Shown piece after piece: positions 40,251 to 52,188 of a stretch of 64,000 nucleotides of DNA (positions within the stretch are counted from its first letter, which is position 1; every line of letters begins with the position of its first letter). Origin of the DNA: Actinomycetota bacterium (GTDB lineage: Bacteria > Actinomycetota > Actinomycetes > Propionibacteriales > Propionibacteriaceae); assembly GCA_020161795.1 (NCBI GenBank), contig JAIUOR010000030.1, positions 60,825-124,824 on the forward strand, written 5' to 3'. Below the pieces are notes generated by a model, which saw nothing but the letters and a program-made list of their open reading frames with translations, was not told where the DNA came from and made no database searches. Position numbers and translations under genes: made by a program.

Positions 40251-41711
40251 ATGGTGGCGATGGAACAGGTGATCGAGCGACATACCGATCTGAGCGACTC
40301 GGATCTGCGGTGGCTCGCCCGCCTGGTGGACGAATGGTCGCTGCTGGCCGACCTCTCCTTCGCCGACCTGATCCTGTGGGTACCCGGCCGTGACGACAAC
40401 GTCTACTGGGCCTGCGCCCAGGTGCGTCCCACCACCGGCCCGACCTCGCTGGAGGACGATGTGGTGGGCGAGGAGATCGCCTACGACCCTGAGCACCTGG
40501 TGACCGAGGCCTTCCTCTCCGGCGAGATCTGCCACGCCAGCGGCAACAGCCTGCAGGCGGGCATCCCGGTGGACATCAAGGCGATTCCGATCATGATCGG
40601 CGACCGCTGCATCGCCGTCATAGAGATGCACACCAATCAGATGGGCGTGCGCGCCCCGGGCGCCCTGGAGGACGCCTACCTGGAGGCGGCCGACCTGCTG
40701 GCGGGAATGGTCCATCGCCGGGAGTTCCCGATGGAGGGGGACGCCCCGGTGCCGTGGATGTCACCGCGGGTCGGGGACGGCACCATCCGGGTCAATCGGG
40801 CCGGCATCGTCACCTTCGCCAGCCCGAACGCGCTGAGCGGCTACCGGCGGCTCGGTCTGACCGGGGACCTGGAGGGGGAGAGCTTCGCCGAGGTCACCCG
40901 ATCTCTGCTGCCGGATCATCGCCACCCGGTCGAGCAGCCGATCTCGGCCTCGTTGTCCGGCCGGGTGCTGCGCGAGGTCGAGCTGGAGACCCCCACGGCC
41001 ACGCTGCGCGTCCGGGTCATGCCGCTGCGCGACGAGGAGGGGGCGTGCGGGCTGCTGGTGATGTGCCGCGACACCACCGAACTGCGTTCTCAGGAGCGGC
41101 AGCTGGTGACCAAGGACGCCACCATCCGCGAGATCCATCACCGGGTGAAGAACAACCTGCAGACCGTGGCTGCCCTGCTACGGCTGCAATCCCGGCGGAT
41201 CTCCTCACCGGAGGCCAAGGGGGCCCTCGACGACGCGATGAAGCGGGTGACCTCGATCGCGGTGGTGCACGAGATCCTCTCCCAGGCCTTCGACACCTCG
41301 GTGCAGTTCGACGACGTCGCCGACCGGCTGCTGCGCATGGTGGGTGACGTCGCCGCCACTGGCGGCATGGTCCGGATGATCCGGGAGGGCAGCTTCGGCT
41401 TCGTTCCGGCCGAGGTCGCGACCAGCCTCTCGCTGGTGCTCACCGAACTGTGCCAGAACGCCGTCGAGCACGGCCTGGGCGACCAGTCCGGTCACGTGTG
41501 GGTGCGCCCCAGTCAGGCCGACGGCGAGCTCGTGGTCGAGGTGATCAACCATGGCGCGCCGCTGCCCGAGGGTTTCTCGTTGAGTTCGTCGACCAGCCTG
41601 GGGCTCTCGATCGTGTCCACCCTGGTCGACGACCTGGGCGGGGAATTCAGCCTGGTGCCCGGTGCGGACGGGCTGGGGACGGTGGCCACCGTCCGGGTGC
41701 CGCTGGCCTGA
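40251..41711 (+). CDS. pdtaS: PdtaS-type cytoplasmic sensor histidine kinase
   Basis: The 486-residue kinase lacks membrane segments. It has an N-terminal GAF-like domain (about 1-150), a PAS domain (about 175-275), a HisKA_2 box IHHRVKNNLQTVAALLRLQS (phospho-acceptor His296 or His297) and a C-terminal ATPase domain (LVLTELCQNAVEHGLG, SSSTSLGLSIVSTLV). PdtaS pairs with the ANTAR antiterminator PdtaR, which is not in this window. ATG 40251 has a -10 box six bases upstream; an internal ATG three codons later is less likely. Position beside whiB1 matches Rv3220c. Confidence 0.9.
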   Translation: MVAMEQVIERHTDLSDSDLRWLARLVDEWSLLADLSFADLILWVPGRDDNVYWACAQVRPTTGPTSLEDDVVGEEIAYDPEHLVTEAFLSGEICHASGNSLQAGIPVDIKAIPIMIGDRCIAVIEMHTNQMGVRAPGALEDAYLEAADLLAGMVHRREFPMEGDAPVPWMSPRVGDGTIRVNRAGIVTFASPNALSGYRRLGLTGDLEGESFAEVTRSLLPDHRHPVEQPISASLSGRVLREVELETPTATLRVRVMPLRDEEGACGLLVMCRDTTELRSQERQLVTKDATIREIHHRVKNNLQTVAALLRLQSRRISSPEAKGALDDAMKRVTSIAVVHEILSQAFDTSVQFDDVADRLLRMVGDVAATGGMVRMIREGSFGFVPAEVATSLSLVLTELCQNAVEHGLGDQSGHVWVRPSQADGELVVEVINHGAPLPEGFSLSSSTSLGLSIVSTLVDDLGGEFSLVPGADGLGTVATVRVPLA

Positions 41712-41717
41712 GCCGGC

Positions 41718-41969
41718 TCAGCCGGCGCGCACTCGCATCCGCGCGGCGCGACGCTTCATGGAACGGCGTTCGTCCTCGGAGAGCCCGCCCCACACGCCGT
41801 GGTCCTGGCCGGCATCCAGCGCCCACTGGAGACAGAGTTCCCGCACATCGCAGCGGCGGCAGACCTTCTTGGCCTCCGCGATCTGCATAAGTGCCGGTCC
41901 AGTGTTGCCGACCGGGAAGAACAATTCCGGATCCTCGGTCAGGCAGGCGGCTCGGTGGCGCCAGTCCAT
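41718..41969 (-). CDS. whiB1: WhiB1 iron-sulfur transcription regulator
   Basis: The 83-residue protein is a WhiB-family regulator holding a nitric-oxide-sensitive 4Fe-4S cluster. The ligands Cys9, Cys37, Cys40 and Cys46 are at the positions known for mycobacterial WhiB1, followed by the GVWGG turn and a basic C-terminus (KRRAARMRVRAG). It works with the primary sigma factor. ATG 41969 follows GAGGAG; the open frame upstream is leader sequence. It converges on pdtaS with a six-base gap. Confidence 0.94.
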   Translation of the reverse strand: MDWRHRAACLTEDPELFFPVGNTGPALMQIAEAKKVCRRCDVRELCLQWALDAGQDHGVWGGLSEDERRSMKRRAARMRVRAG

Positions 41970-42084
41970 GAACAGCACAACTCCTCGTAATGAATGAATA
42001 CCGTGGCCGGGTAAGGGTCCGGTCTGACAGAACTCGACGCGAACCCGCCTGAGCCAACTTGAGCCCGCGAGCCGCGCCCCCACA

Positions 42085-42113
42085 AGTGTAGACGGTGGAT
42101 TCTGAAACGTCAG
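42085..42113 (-). promoter_or_regulatory. whiB1 promoter
   Basis: On the minus strand, -35 CTGACG (42113-42108), 17-base spacer and -10 TACACT (42090-42085). It gives a leader of about 110 bases before whiB1, the longest clear leader here apart from rho. The rest of the 41970-42175 gap shows no gene. Confidence 0.6.
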
Positions 42114-42163
42114 TAGTTTACGCCGAGGAAGTTTTCCGCGGTTTATGAGTTTCCCCGAACCCC

Positions 42164-42169
42164 TATGCT
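42164..42169 (+). promoter_or_regulatory. -10 box of the small membrane protein gene, leaderless
   Basis: TATGCT, six bases, then GTG at 42176. Confidence 0.45.
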
Positions 42170-42175
42170 TCCGGG

Positions 42176-42580
42176 GTGCCTGCCGACCAAGACCGTCCTA
42201 CCCGCTCCCGCATCGTGGCCAGCGTGGGATCAGTGCTGTCGGGGCTGATCGTCATCGGCTTTGCCGTGGCCTCGATCGCCTCCGGGCACGGTACCTTCAG
42301 CGGGGCGATCGGCGGCTGGCTGGCGGTCTACGGCCTGGTCGGGGTGGTCGCCGGCGTGGTGCTGTGGCGCGGTTCGATCCTGGGACGGGGGCCGGTGCTG
42401 GTGCAGTCGGCGCTCAACCTCACGGTGGCCGCCAGCATGGCCGGCGCGGCGCCCGAGGCCTGGATCGTCGTGGCCCTGTCGGCGATCACCCTGGTGGCAG
42501 TGGTGCTTCCGGCCACGACCCGTGGGCTGCGCTGGCCGGTCAGGCGATCCGGTGAGCCCCCGCAGCCGGATGGCTCGTAA
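42176..42580 (+). CDS. Small four-helix membrane protein, unknown function
   Basis: This 134-residue protein has four hydrophobic segments (around 14-34, 41-64, 76-90 and 95-111) between short charged ends and no motif I recognise. GTG 42176 is supported by a -10 box six bases upstream, giving a leaderless mRNA. Its last 41 bases overlap the 3' end of galK on the other strand. It is divergent from whiB1. Function is unknown. Confidence 0.72.
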   Translation: MPADQDRPTRSRIVASVGSVLSGLIVIGFAVASIASGHGTFSGAIGGWLAVYGLVGVVAGVVLWRGSILGRGPVLVQSALNLTVAASMAGAAPEAWIVVALSAITLVAVVLPATTRGLRWPVRRSGEPPQPDGS

Positions 42581-43670
42581 AGCTGACCGGGGTTCCGTAG
42601 CCGGCCGCGGCGAACGCCTCCGCGACGGCGGCGGCCGCTGCGTCGGCGCGATCGGCCGCGATCAGTCCCAGGACGCAGCCGCCGAAGCCGCCGCCGGTCA
42701 TCCGCGCCCCGAGGGCGCCCGCGGCGAGCAGGGTCTCGAACGCCAGGTCGACGGTCGGGACCGTGATCTCGTAGTCGTCGCGCATCGAAGCGTGGGAGGC
42801 GGTCATCAGCGCGCCCACGGTGGCGAAGTCGGAGGACGTGAGCGCCTCGACCGTGTCGAGCACCCGCTGGTTCTCGGTGACCACGTGCCGCACCCGGCGG
42901 GCTTCCAACGGCGGCAGTTGGGTCAGGGCAGCATCCAGGTCGGTGACCTGCCGTAGCAGGTCGATGCCGAGGATGCGGCAGGCCTGCTCGCAGGAGGCGC
43001 GCCGCGCGGCGTACTCGCCGTCGACGTGGCTGTGCGGCGTCCGGGTGTCGATCACCAGGATCGTCAGGCCGGCGTCGGCTATCCGCAGCGGCACCTGCTG
43101 AACCGCCAGGGTGTGACAATCCAGGAACAGCGCGTGATCGGCGGTGCACAGCGTCGAGGCTGCCTGGTCCATCAGGCCGGTCGGGGCGCCGACGTAGGCG
43201 TTCTCGGCGCGCTGCGCCAACCGGGCACGGCTCATCGGATCGATGTCGAGGTCGTGCAGGTCGCACAGGGCGGTGAGGGTGGCGCATTCGATCGCGGCCG
43301 ACGAGGAGAGCCCGGCTCCGATCGGAACATTCGAAGAGAGGACGAAGTCGGCCCCGCCCACGTCGTGCCCGGCCTCGCGCAGCGCCCAGACGACCCCGGC
43401 GAGGTAGGCCTGCCAGCCCGTCTCGCCAGGGGCGAGGTCGCCGGATTCGACGGTGGAATCCAGATCCAGCGAACTGAAGCGCCAGCGTCCGTCCGATCGG
43501 GGACGAGCGGCCAGCAGGGCCGACTGCTCGATGGCGAAGGGGAGCACGTAGCCGCCGTTGTAGTCGGTGTGCTCGCCGATCAGGTTGATCCGGCCGGGCG
43601 CCGCCCACACCCCAGCGGGGTGATGACCGGTCAGCTCGTAGAAGCGCGTTGGGATGTCGGTGAAGGTCAT
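42540..43670 (-). CDS. galK: Galactokinase
   Basis: GalK phosphorylates galactose at C1 as the first committed step of the Leloir pathway. The 376-residue protein has the signature GRINLIGEHTDYNGGYVLP, the ATP loop PIGAGLSSSAAIE and the C-terminal ARMTGGGFGGCVL typical of GHMP kinases. ATG 43670 overlaps the stop of the small gene upstream (ATGA). No galT or galE is nearby; the gene instead follows kgd and the 58-residue gene. Its 3' end overlaps the membrane-protein gene on the other strand by 41 bases. Confidence 0.95.
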   Translation of the reverse strand: MTFTDIPTRFYELTGHHPAGVWAAPGRINLIGEHTDYNGGYVLPFAIEQSALLAARPRSDGRWRFSSLDLDSTVESGDLAPGETGWQAYLAGVVWALREAGHDVGGADFVLSSNVPIGAGLSSSAAIECATLTALCDLHDLDIDPMSRARLAQRAENAYVGAPTGLMDQAASTLCTADHALFLDCHTLAVQQVPLRIADAGLTILVIDTRTPHSHVDGEYAARRASCEQACRILGIDLLRQVTDLDAALTQLPPLEARRVRHVVTENQRVLDTVEALTSSDFATVGALMTASHASMRDDYEITVPTVDLAFETLLAAGALGARMTGGGFGGCVLGLIAADRADAAAAAVAEAFAAAGYGTPVSFTSHPAAGAHRIA

Positions 43671-43843
43671 TCGTCCTCGTCATCCAGCCGGGCGAGCCAG
43701 GTGGCCAGCCGTTCGATCGGTACCTCGAAGTCGGGGTTCAGATCGACGAAGACGGTGAGCTGCTCGGCCAGCCAGTCGAAACTGACCTCCTCCTCGCCGC
43801 GGCGCTGTTGCAGCTCCTCGATCCCGCGATCGGTGAAGTACAT
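43667..43843 (-). CDS. 58-residue acidic protein (DUF6104-like)
   Basis: Minus-strand translation from ATG 43843 gives a 58-residue acidic protein beginning MYFTDRGIEELQQRRGEEEV and ending LARLDDEDE. It resembles the small DUF6104 family found next to kgd in actinobacteria. It starts four bases after the kgd stop and overlaps galK by four bases (ATGA), so it is part of that operon. No signal peptide or metal site; the link to kgd suggests a small regulator or binding partner, which is only inference. Confidence 0.8.
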   Translation of the reverse strand: MYFTDRGIEELQQRRGEEEVSFDWLAEQLTVFVDLNPDFEVPIERLATWLARLDDEDE

Positions 43844-43846
43844 GGC

Positions 43847-47626
<3,780 letters not shown>

Positions 47627-47662
47627 CTTCCTTGCTCGGGCTAGGAGTTTTGCCTCGTGACG

Positions 47663-47668
47663 ATGCTA
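47663..47668 (-). promoter_or_regulatory. -10 box of kgd operon
   Basis: TAGCAT on the minus strand, about 36 bases before the kgd start. The 290-base gap 47627-47916 holds the divergent promoters of kgd and the lipoprotein plus two dyads. Confidence 0.4.
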
Positions 47669-47835
47669 CCCACTGCGGACCTCGCCGCGGCGTCTTCGCT
47701 ACGGTGAGTCGGCGCCGGAGTGGGCTGCATTTCACCAGGTTAGCGATTCGGCAGGGGCGCTGCTTTCCGGCGCGCGTCGCTGGGACGGCCATTGGCAAGA
47801 GTGCGCACGCCCGTGTCGTCCGACCCGCCGGTTTC

Positions 47836-47871
47836 ATGAGAGAACTCTCATCTGGATGAGTGGATTCTCAT
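47836..47871. promoter_or_regulatory. Two tandem 16-bp dyads, ATGAG-N6-CTCAT
   Basis: Two copies of ATGAG-N6-CTCAT lie at 47836-47851 and 47856-47871, centres 20 bases apart, about two turns of the helix. The first copy is a perfect 16-bp palindrome (ATGAGAGAACTCTCAT); the second extends to GGATGAG and CTCATCC. They end 33 bases before the -10 box of the lipoprotein gene and lie about 170 bases upstream of the kgd promoter. Confidence 0.65.
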
Positions 47872-47904
47872 CCCTCCGCCTCCGTCTGGTGGAGCGACGC
47901 TGGG

Positions 47905-47910
47905 TAGCTT
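47905..47910 (+). promoter_or_regulatory. -10 box of the lipoprotein gene, leaderless
   Basis: TAGCTT, six bases, then ATG at 47917. This fixes the start in a frame different from that of the protein body. Confidence 0.45.
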
Positions 47911-47916
47911 GGCGCC

Positions 47917-48554
47917 ATGACACGCTTCACTGTCCGAGTCGCCGTCGCCGCGGCGGGAGCCGCCCTTCTGCTCGTCTGCTCGCCGGTTGCGCGAGCAATC
48001 CGTCCACCACTTCGTCGCCCACCGAGACCCCTGCCGTGACCGCCCCCGTCGAGACGACGCCGGCCGAGACGACCACCGCGCCGACCGCCCCCGAGATAAC
48101 CTCCGCGCCTCCCACCAGCGAGGCGCCGCCCGAGCCGTCACCGTCGCCGAGCTCGGCGCTGTCGGAACACAACGCGAGCGCGCTGACCGCGATCGAGACC
48201 GCCCAGGCCGCCACCGAGGGGATCGCCTTCAATCTGGACTGGTCGCGGAACCGCTGGGAGATCGAACTGATCGCCGGCAGCCGCATCCACGAGGTGTACC
48301 TCAGCGCGGACGGCACCTCCATCACGAAGCAGGAATCCGAGCGCGCCGAAGCCGAGGACCGTCGCCTGCTCGAGGGGGCCAAGGTGACGATGGCCGACGC
48401 GATCACCACCGTCGTCACCGCCACGCCGGATGCGGTCCTGGTCGAGGCCGATCTCGACTCCCGCCGCGGCGACGTGGTCTGGGAGATCGACACCACCGTC
48501 GGCAACAACCGCGAACGCACCCTGGTGGATGCCGTCACCGGTTCGGTGATCTGA
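47917..48554 (+). CDS. PepSY-like lipoprotein with signal peptide split by a frameshift
   Basis: From ATG 47917 the frame gives a signal peptide (MTRFTVRVAVAAAGAALLL) but then leaves the coding frame and stops at about 48042. The body, from LLAGCASNPSTTSS onward, is in the next frame and runs to 48554. Restoring one base near 47977-47980 (GTCTGCTC to GTCCTGCTC) would join them into a perfect lipoprotein signal with lipobox LAGC. The body has a Thr/Pro-rich linker and two PepSY-like repeats (GIAFNLDWSRNRWEIELIAG and AVLVEADLDSRRGDVVWEID). So the gene is either broken, frameshifted in regulation, or carries a sequence error. It is divergent from kgd. Confidence 0.7.
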
Positions 48555-48561
48555 AGAAACG

Positions 48562-48602
48562 GAAATCCGTAGCCCGATCCTCGTGATCTGGCTACGGATT
48601 TC
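48562..48602. terminator. Bidirectional terminator between lipoprotein and tRNA-Arg
   Basis: A perfect 13-bp inverted repeat (48562-48574 and 48590-48602) with a 15-base loop, lying between the two convergent 3' ends. Confidence 0.75.
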
Positions 48603-48608
48603 TGCTTG

Positions 48609-48680
48609 CGCCCCCGGCAGGATTCGAACCTGCGCTCCCGCCTCCGGAGGGCGGTGCTCTATCCCCTGAGCTACGGGGGC
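48609..48680 (-). tRNA. tRNA-Arg (CCG)
   Basis: A 72-base cloverleaf on the minus strand. The acceptor stem GCCCCCG pairs with CGGGGGC, the anticodon loop is CTCCGGA with anticodon CCG, and the T loop is TTCGAAT. It decodes CGG. CCA is not encoded. Confidence 0.95.
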
Positions 48681-48701
48681 CTGGCCGCGTGGGCCTCGGC
48701 A

Positions 48702-48707
48702 ACTGTA
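48702..48707 (-). promoter_or_regulatory. -10 box of tRNA-Arg
   Basis: TACAGT on the minus strand, 21 bases before the tRNA 5' end. The remaining gap to lysA (48708-48869) shows no gene and no lysine riboswitch that I recognise. Confidence 0.4.
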
Positions 48708-48869
48708 GCAAAGATCGAAGGGGCTCGGCGCACGCCGTCGGCGGCGGAGATGACCGCCTACCGGGCAGCCGGAGCGCCGCCCGAGCGCGACTCCGGCACC
48801 GTCCGGGGCGGTGACCAGTAATCCGGCGGCGTAGGGCTAGACGCCCAACCTCTGGCACAGTAAGCGGTC

Positions 48870-50279
48870 ATGACCCACATGCATGTCGCCGGCTCGATTC
48901 ACGCCGACGCGACCTCGCCGGCTCCGGTGTGGCTGACGCGTCCCGACGACGTCAATGCGCTCACCCCGAAGCTGTGGAGTTCCGGCGTCGCCCGGGACGA
49001 GGACGGCGTGCTGAGCGTGGCCGGCATGAAGGTGACCGAGCTCGCCGACCAGGTGGGAACCCCGGCCTACATCATGGACGAGCGCGACTTCCGGCAGCGC
49101 GCCCGGGCCTGGCGCGATGCCTTCGCCGGCTGGACGGTCTACTACGCCGGCAAGTCCTTCCTGTGCACCACGATCGCCCGCTGGATCGCCGACGAGGGGC
49201 TCAGCCTGGACGTGTGCTCGCTGGGCGAACTGACCGTCGCGCTGCGCGCCGGCGTGCCTCCCGAGCAGATCGGGATGCACGGCAACAACAAGAGCGAGGC
49301 CGAGCTGCGGCTGGGCCTGGAATCCGGGGTGGGCCGGATCATCGTCGATTCCGCCGACGAGATCTCCCGGCTGGAGCGGTTGTGCGCCGAACTGGACACC
49401 ACCGCCCAGGTGATGATCCGGGTGACCACCGGCGTCGAGGCTCACACCCATGAGTACATCGCGACCGCGCACGAGGATCAGAAGTTCGGCTTCTCCATCA
49501 CCGGGGGACAGGCGCTGGTGGCGCTGGTGCGCTGCTTCCACAGCCCGCGGCTGAACCTGCTCGGCATCCATTCCCATATCGGCTCGCAGATCTTCGACAC
49601 CAACGGCTTCGAGGTGGCGGCCCGGCGAACCCTGAAGCTGGTCAGCCAGTTCAAGGAGGCCACCGGGGTCGCGCTGGCCGAGCTCGACCTGGGCGGCGGA
49701 TTCGGCATCGCGTACACCAAGGAGGACGATCCCGCCTCACCGCAGGATCTGGCAGCCGGGTTGCGCGAGATCATCGCGCACGAACTGCGTGGCTTCGGGC
49801 TGGAGTCGCCCGCGATCTCGATCGAACCCGGTCGGGCGATCGTCGGCCCCGCGGCGCTGGCGCTGTACCGGGTGGGGACGGTGAAGGTGGTCGAGGTCGG
49901 GGGCGGGATGTCGCGTCGCTACGTCTCGGTGGACGGCGGTATGAGCGACAACATCCGTCCGGCGCTGTACGCCGCCGAGTACTCCGCCGCCCTGGCCTCG
50001 CGAGCCTCGGACGCCGAACCGGTGGTGTCCCGGGTGGTCGGCCTGCACTGCGAGGGCGGCGACATCCTGGTGCGCGATGAGTTCCTGCCGGCGGATGTGC
50101 GGGCCGGCGACCTGCTGGCCGTGCCGGCGTCGGGTGCCTACAGCCGCTCCATGGCGAGCAACTACAATCACACTCCGCGGCCACCGGTGGTATCGGTGAA
50201 GGACGGCCTGATCACCACCCTGGTGCGCCGCGAAACCCTCGACGACCTGCTGGCGCTGGATGCCGGCGTGACCGATTGA
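48870..50279 (+). CDS. lysA: Diaminopimelate decarboxylase
   Basis: LysA makes lysine from meso-diaminopimelate. The 469-residue PLP enzyme has YYAGKSFL (PLP Lys), IGMHGNNKS, LLGIHSHIGSQ, the ELDLGGGFGI glycine loop, SIEPGRAIVG and GLHCEGGDIL with an active-site Cys. ATG 48870 is used. It leads lysA-hom-thrH; the next gene begins 11 bases after the stop. The usual actinobacterial neighbour argS is absent upstream, where a tRNA-Arg gene lies instead. Confidence 0.95.
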   Translation: MTHMHVAGSIHADATSPAPVWLTRPDDVNALTPKLWSSGVARDEDGVLSVAGMKVTELADQVGTPAYIMDERDFRQRARAWRDAFAGWTVYYAGKSFLCTTIARWIADEGLSLDVCSLGELTVALRAGVPPEQIGMHGNNKSEAELRLGLESGVGRIIVDSADEISRLERLCAELDTTAQVMIRVTTGVEAHTHEYIATAHEDQKFGFSITGGQALVALVRCFHSPRLNLLGIHSHIGSQIFDTNGFEVAARRTLKLVSQFKEATGVALAELDLGGGFGIAYTKEDDPASPQDLAAGLREIIAHELRGFGLESPAISIEPGRAIVGPAALALYRVGTVKVVEVGGGMSRRYVSVDGGMSDNIRPALYAAEYSAALASRASDAEPVVSRVVGLHCEGGDILVRDEFLPADVRAGDLLAVPASGAYSRSMASNYNHTPRPPVVSVKDGLITTLVRRETLDDLLALDAGVTD

Positions 50280-50290
50280 CAAGGATCCCC

Positions 50291-51586
50291 ATGACGACGA
50301 GTGCCCCGCTGAAGGTCGCCCTGCTTGGCTGCGGGGTGGTGGGCTCGCAGGTGGCGAGGCTGCTGCTGACCCAGGCCGCGGATCTGCAGGCCCGGATCGG
50401 CCGCCCGCTGGAGCTGGTCGGTATCGCCGTCCGCGATGCCGCCAAGCCGCGTGAGGGCATCGACCCGGCGTTGTTCACCGCAGACGCCGAGGCCCTGGTG
50501 CGCCGCGGTGACCTGGATCTGGTGATCGAGCTGATGGGCGGCATCGAGCCGGCCCGCGGCCTGCTGCTCGCCGCGATCGGCGCCGGTGCGTCGGTGGTCA
50601 CCGCCAACAAGGCCCTGCTGGCCTCGGACGGCGGAACCTTGTACGCCGCCGCGGAGGCGGCCGGGGTCGACCTCTACTACGAGGCGGCCGTGGCAGGTGC
50701 CATCCCGATCATCCGCCCGCTGCGCGAATCCCTGGTGGGCGACGAGGTGCTGGCGGTGAAGGGCATCGTCAACGGCACCACCAACTTCATCCTCGACAAG
50801 ATGCACACCGCCGGCGAGGGCTTCGCCGACGTGCTCGCCGAGGCCCAGGCGCTCGGCTATGCCGAGGCCGACCCGACCGCCGACGTCGAGGGATTCGACG
50901 CCGCCGCCAAGGCAGCGCTGCTGGCGTCGCTGGCCTTCCACTCCCGGGTGAAGCTGGACGACGTCGATCGCGAGGGCATCACCGGGGTGAGCCTGGACGA
51001 CATCGCCGCTGCCGAGCAGATGGGTTGCGTGATCAAGCTGCTGGCCGACTGCACGCTCTCCGAGGACGGCCGGATCGCGGTCGGCGTGCACCCCACCATG
51101 GTTCCGCTCTCGCACCCGCTGGCGAGCATCCCGGGTGCCTACAACGCGGTCTTCATCGAGTCGCGCAACGCCGGCCGGCTGATGTTCATGGGCCCGGGCG
51201 CCGGCGGCCAGCCGACCTCCTCGGCGGTGCTGGGCGATGTGGTGACCGCCGCCCGTAACCGGGTGCGCGGTGCGAGCGGGCCGGGGGAGTCTGCCTACTC
51301 CGCGCGCGGCATCCTGCCCGCCGACGAGGTGCGCTCCCGGTATTACGTGGCGCTGGAGGTGAGCGACGAGCCGGGTGTCCTGGCGAAGGTGGCCACCTGT
51401 TTCGCCAGCCACGGGGTGTCGCTGCAGGCGGTGCGCCAGGACGGCGGGGCCGGCGAGAGCCGCGCCCGGCTGGGCGTCATGACGCACGTCGCCCCGCACG
51501 GCGACGTCTGCGCCACGATCGCCGAACTCCAGCAGCTGGCCGAGGTGGGCGCGGGTGTGTCGATGATGCGGGTGGAGGATCGATGA
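50291..51586 (+). CDS. hom: Homoserine dehydrogenase
   Basis: Hom reduces aspartate semialdehyde to homoserine, the branch to threonine and methionine. The 431-residue protein has the NAD-binding GCGVVGSQVA, VTANKALLA, the substrate segment GIVNGTTNFIL with EADPTADVEGFDAAAK, and a C-terminal ACT domain (about 355-431) likely to sense threonine. ATG 50291 has AAGGA six bases upstream; a TTG overlapping the lysA stop (50276) is the alternative. Its stop overlaps thrH by four bases (ATGA). Confidence 0.95.
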   Translation: MTTSAPLKVALLGCGVVGSQVARLLLTQAADLQARIGRPLELVGIAVRDAAKPREGIDPALFTADAEALVRRGDLDLVIELMGGIEPARGLLLAAIGAGASVVTANKALLASDGGTLYAAAEAAGVDLYYEAAVAGAIPIIRPLRESLVGDEVLAVKGIVNGTTNFILDKMHTAGEGFADVLAEAQALGYAEADPTADVEGFDAAAKAALLASLAFHSRVKLDDVDREGITGVSLDDIAAAEQMGCVIKLLADCTLSEDGRIAVGVHPTMVPLSHPLASIPGAYNAVFIESRNAGRLMFMGPGAGGQPTSSAVLGDVVTAARNRVRGASGPGESAYSARGILPADEVRSRYYVALEVSDEPGVLAKVATCFASHGVSLQAVRQDGGAGESRARLGVMTHVAPHGDVCATIAELQQLAEVGAGVSMMRVEDR

Positions 51587-52188
51587 AGCTGGTCTGCCTC
51601 GACCTGGAAGGCGTGCTCGTCCCGGAGATCTGGATCAGCGTCGCCGAACGGACCGGGCTGGACGACCTGCGCCTGACAACTCGCGACATCTCCGACTACG
51701 ACGAGCTGATGGCACATCGGCTGCGGATCCTCGACGCCCACGGCATCGGGCTGTCGGCGATCCAGGCGGTGATCTCGACCATGGAGCCGTTGCCGGGGGC
51801 GGTCGACTTCCTCGACCGCCTGCGGGAGCGCGCCCAGGTGGTGATCCTCTCCGACACCTTCTACGAGTTCGGGATGCCGTTCATGGCGCAACTGGGCTAC
51901 CCGACCCTGCTGTGCCACCGGCTCGACACCGACGGCGACCGGATCACCGGCTACACGCTGCGCCAGCCGGACAGCAAGCGAGCCGCCGTCCAGGCGTTCC
52001 ACCGGCTCAACTACCAGGTGGTGGCCGCCGGCGACTCCTACAACGACACCGCGATGCTGGCCGAGGCCGACAAGGGAATCCTCATCCGCCCGCCCGCCTC
52101 GGTGGTGGCCGAGTTCCCGCAGTTCCAGGTGACGCGGACTCTGCCGGAGCTGCTGGCCGTGATCGAGGACGCGCTCACGACGCTGTGA
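51583..52188 (+). CDS. thrH: ThrH-type homoserine kinase/phosphoserine phosphatase
   Basis: The 201-residue HAD-family protein matches ThrH of Pseudomonas, which moves phosphate from phosphoserine to homoserine. It has the DLEGVLVPE start (nucleophile Asp7), LSDTFYEFG, and AGDSYNDTAML. In most actinobacteria the genes after hom are thrC and thrB; both are missing here and ThrH occupies the slot, coupled to hom by a 4-base overlap. So ThrH likely supplies phosphohomoserine. A plain phosphoserine phosphatase role is the alternative. Confidence 0.88.
   Translation: MKLVCLDLEGVLVPEIWISVAERTGLDDLRLTTRDISDYDELMAHRLRILDAHGIGLSAIQAVISTMEPLPGAVDFLDRLRERAQVVILSDTFYEFGMPFMAQLGYPTLLCHRLDTDGDRITGYTLRQPDSKRAAVQAFHRLNYQVVAAGDSYNDTAMLAEADKGILIRPPASVVAEFPQFQVTRTLPELLAVIEDALTTL

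Noticed and set aside
47970..47985. Programmed -1 frameshift in the lipoprotein gene
   Set aside because: No X-XXY-YYZ slippery heptamer lies at the joint; a one-base loss or sequencing error fits better.
48708..48869. Lysine riboswitch before lysA
   Set aside because: The gap lacks the size and conserved blocks of a lysine riboswitch.
51583..52188. Classical homoserine kinase ThrB
   Set aside because: The protein is HAD-fold with DLEGVLVPE, not a GHMP kinase.
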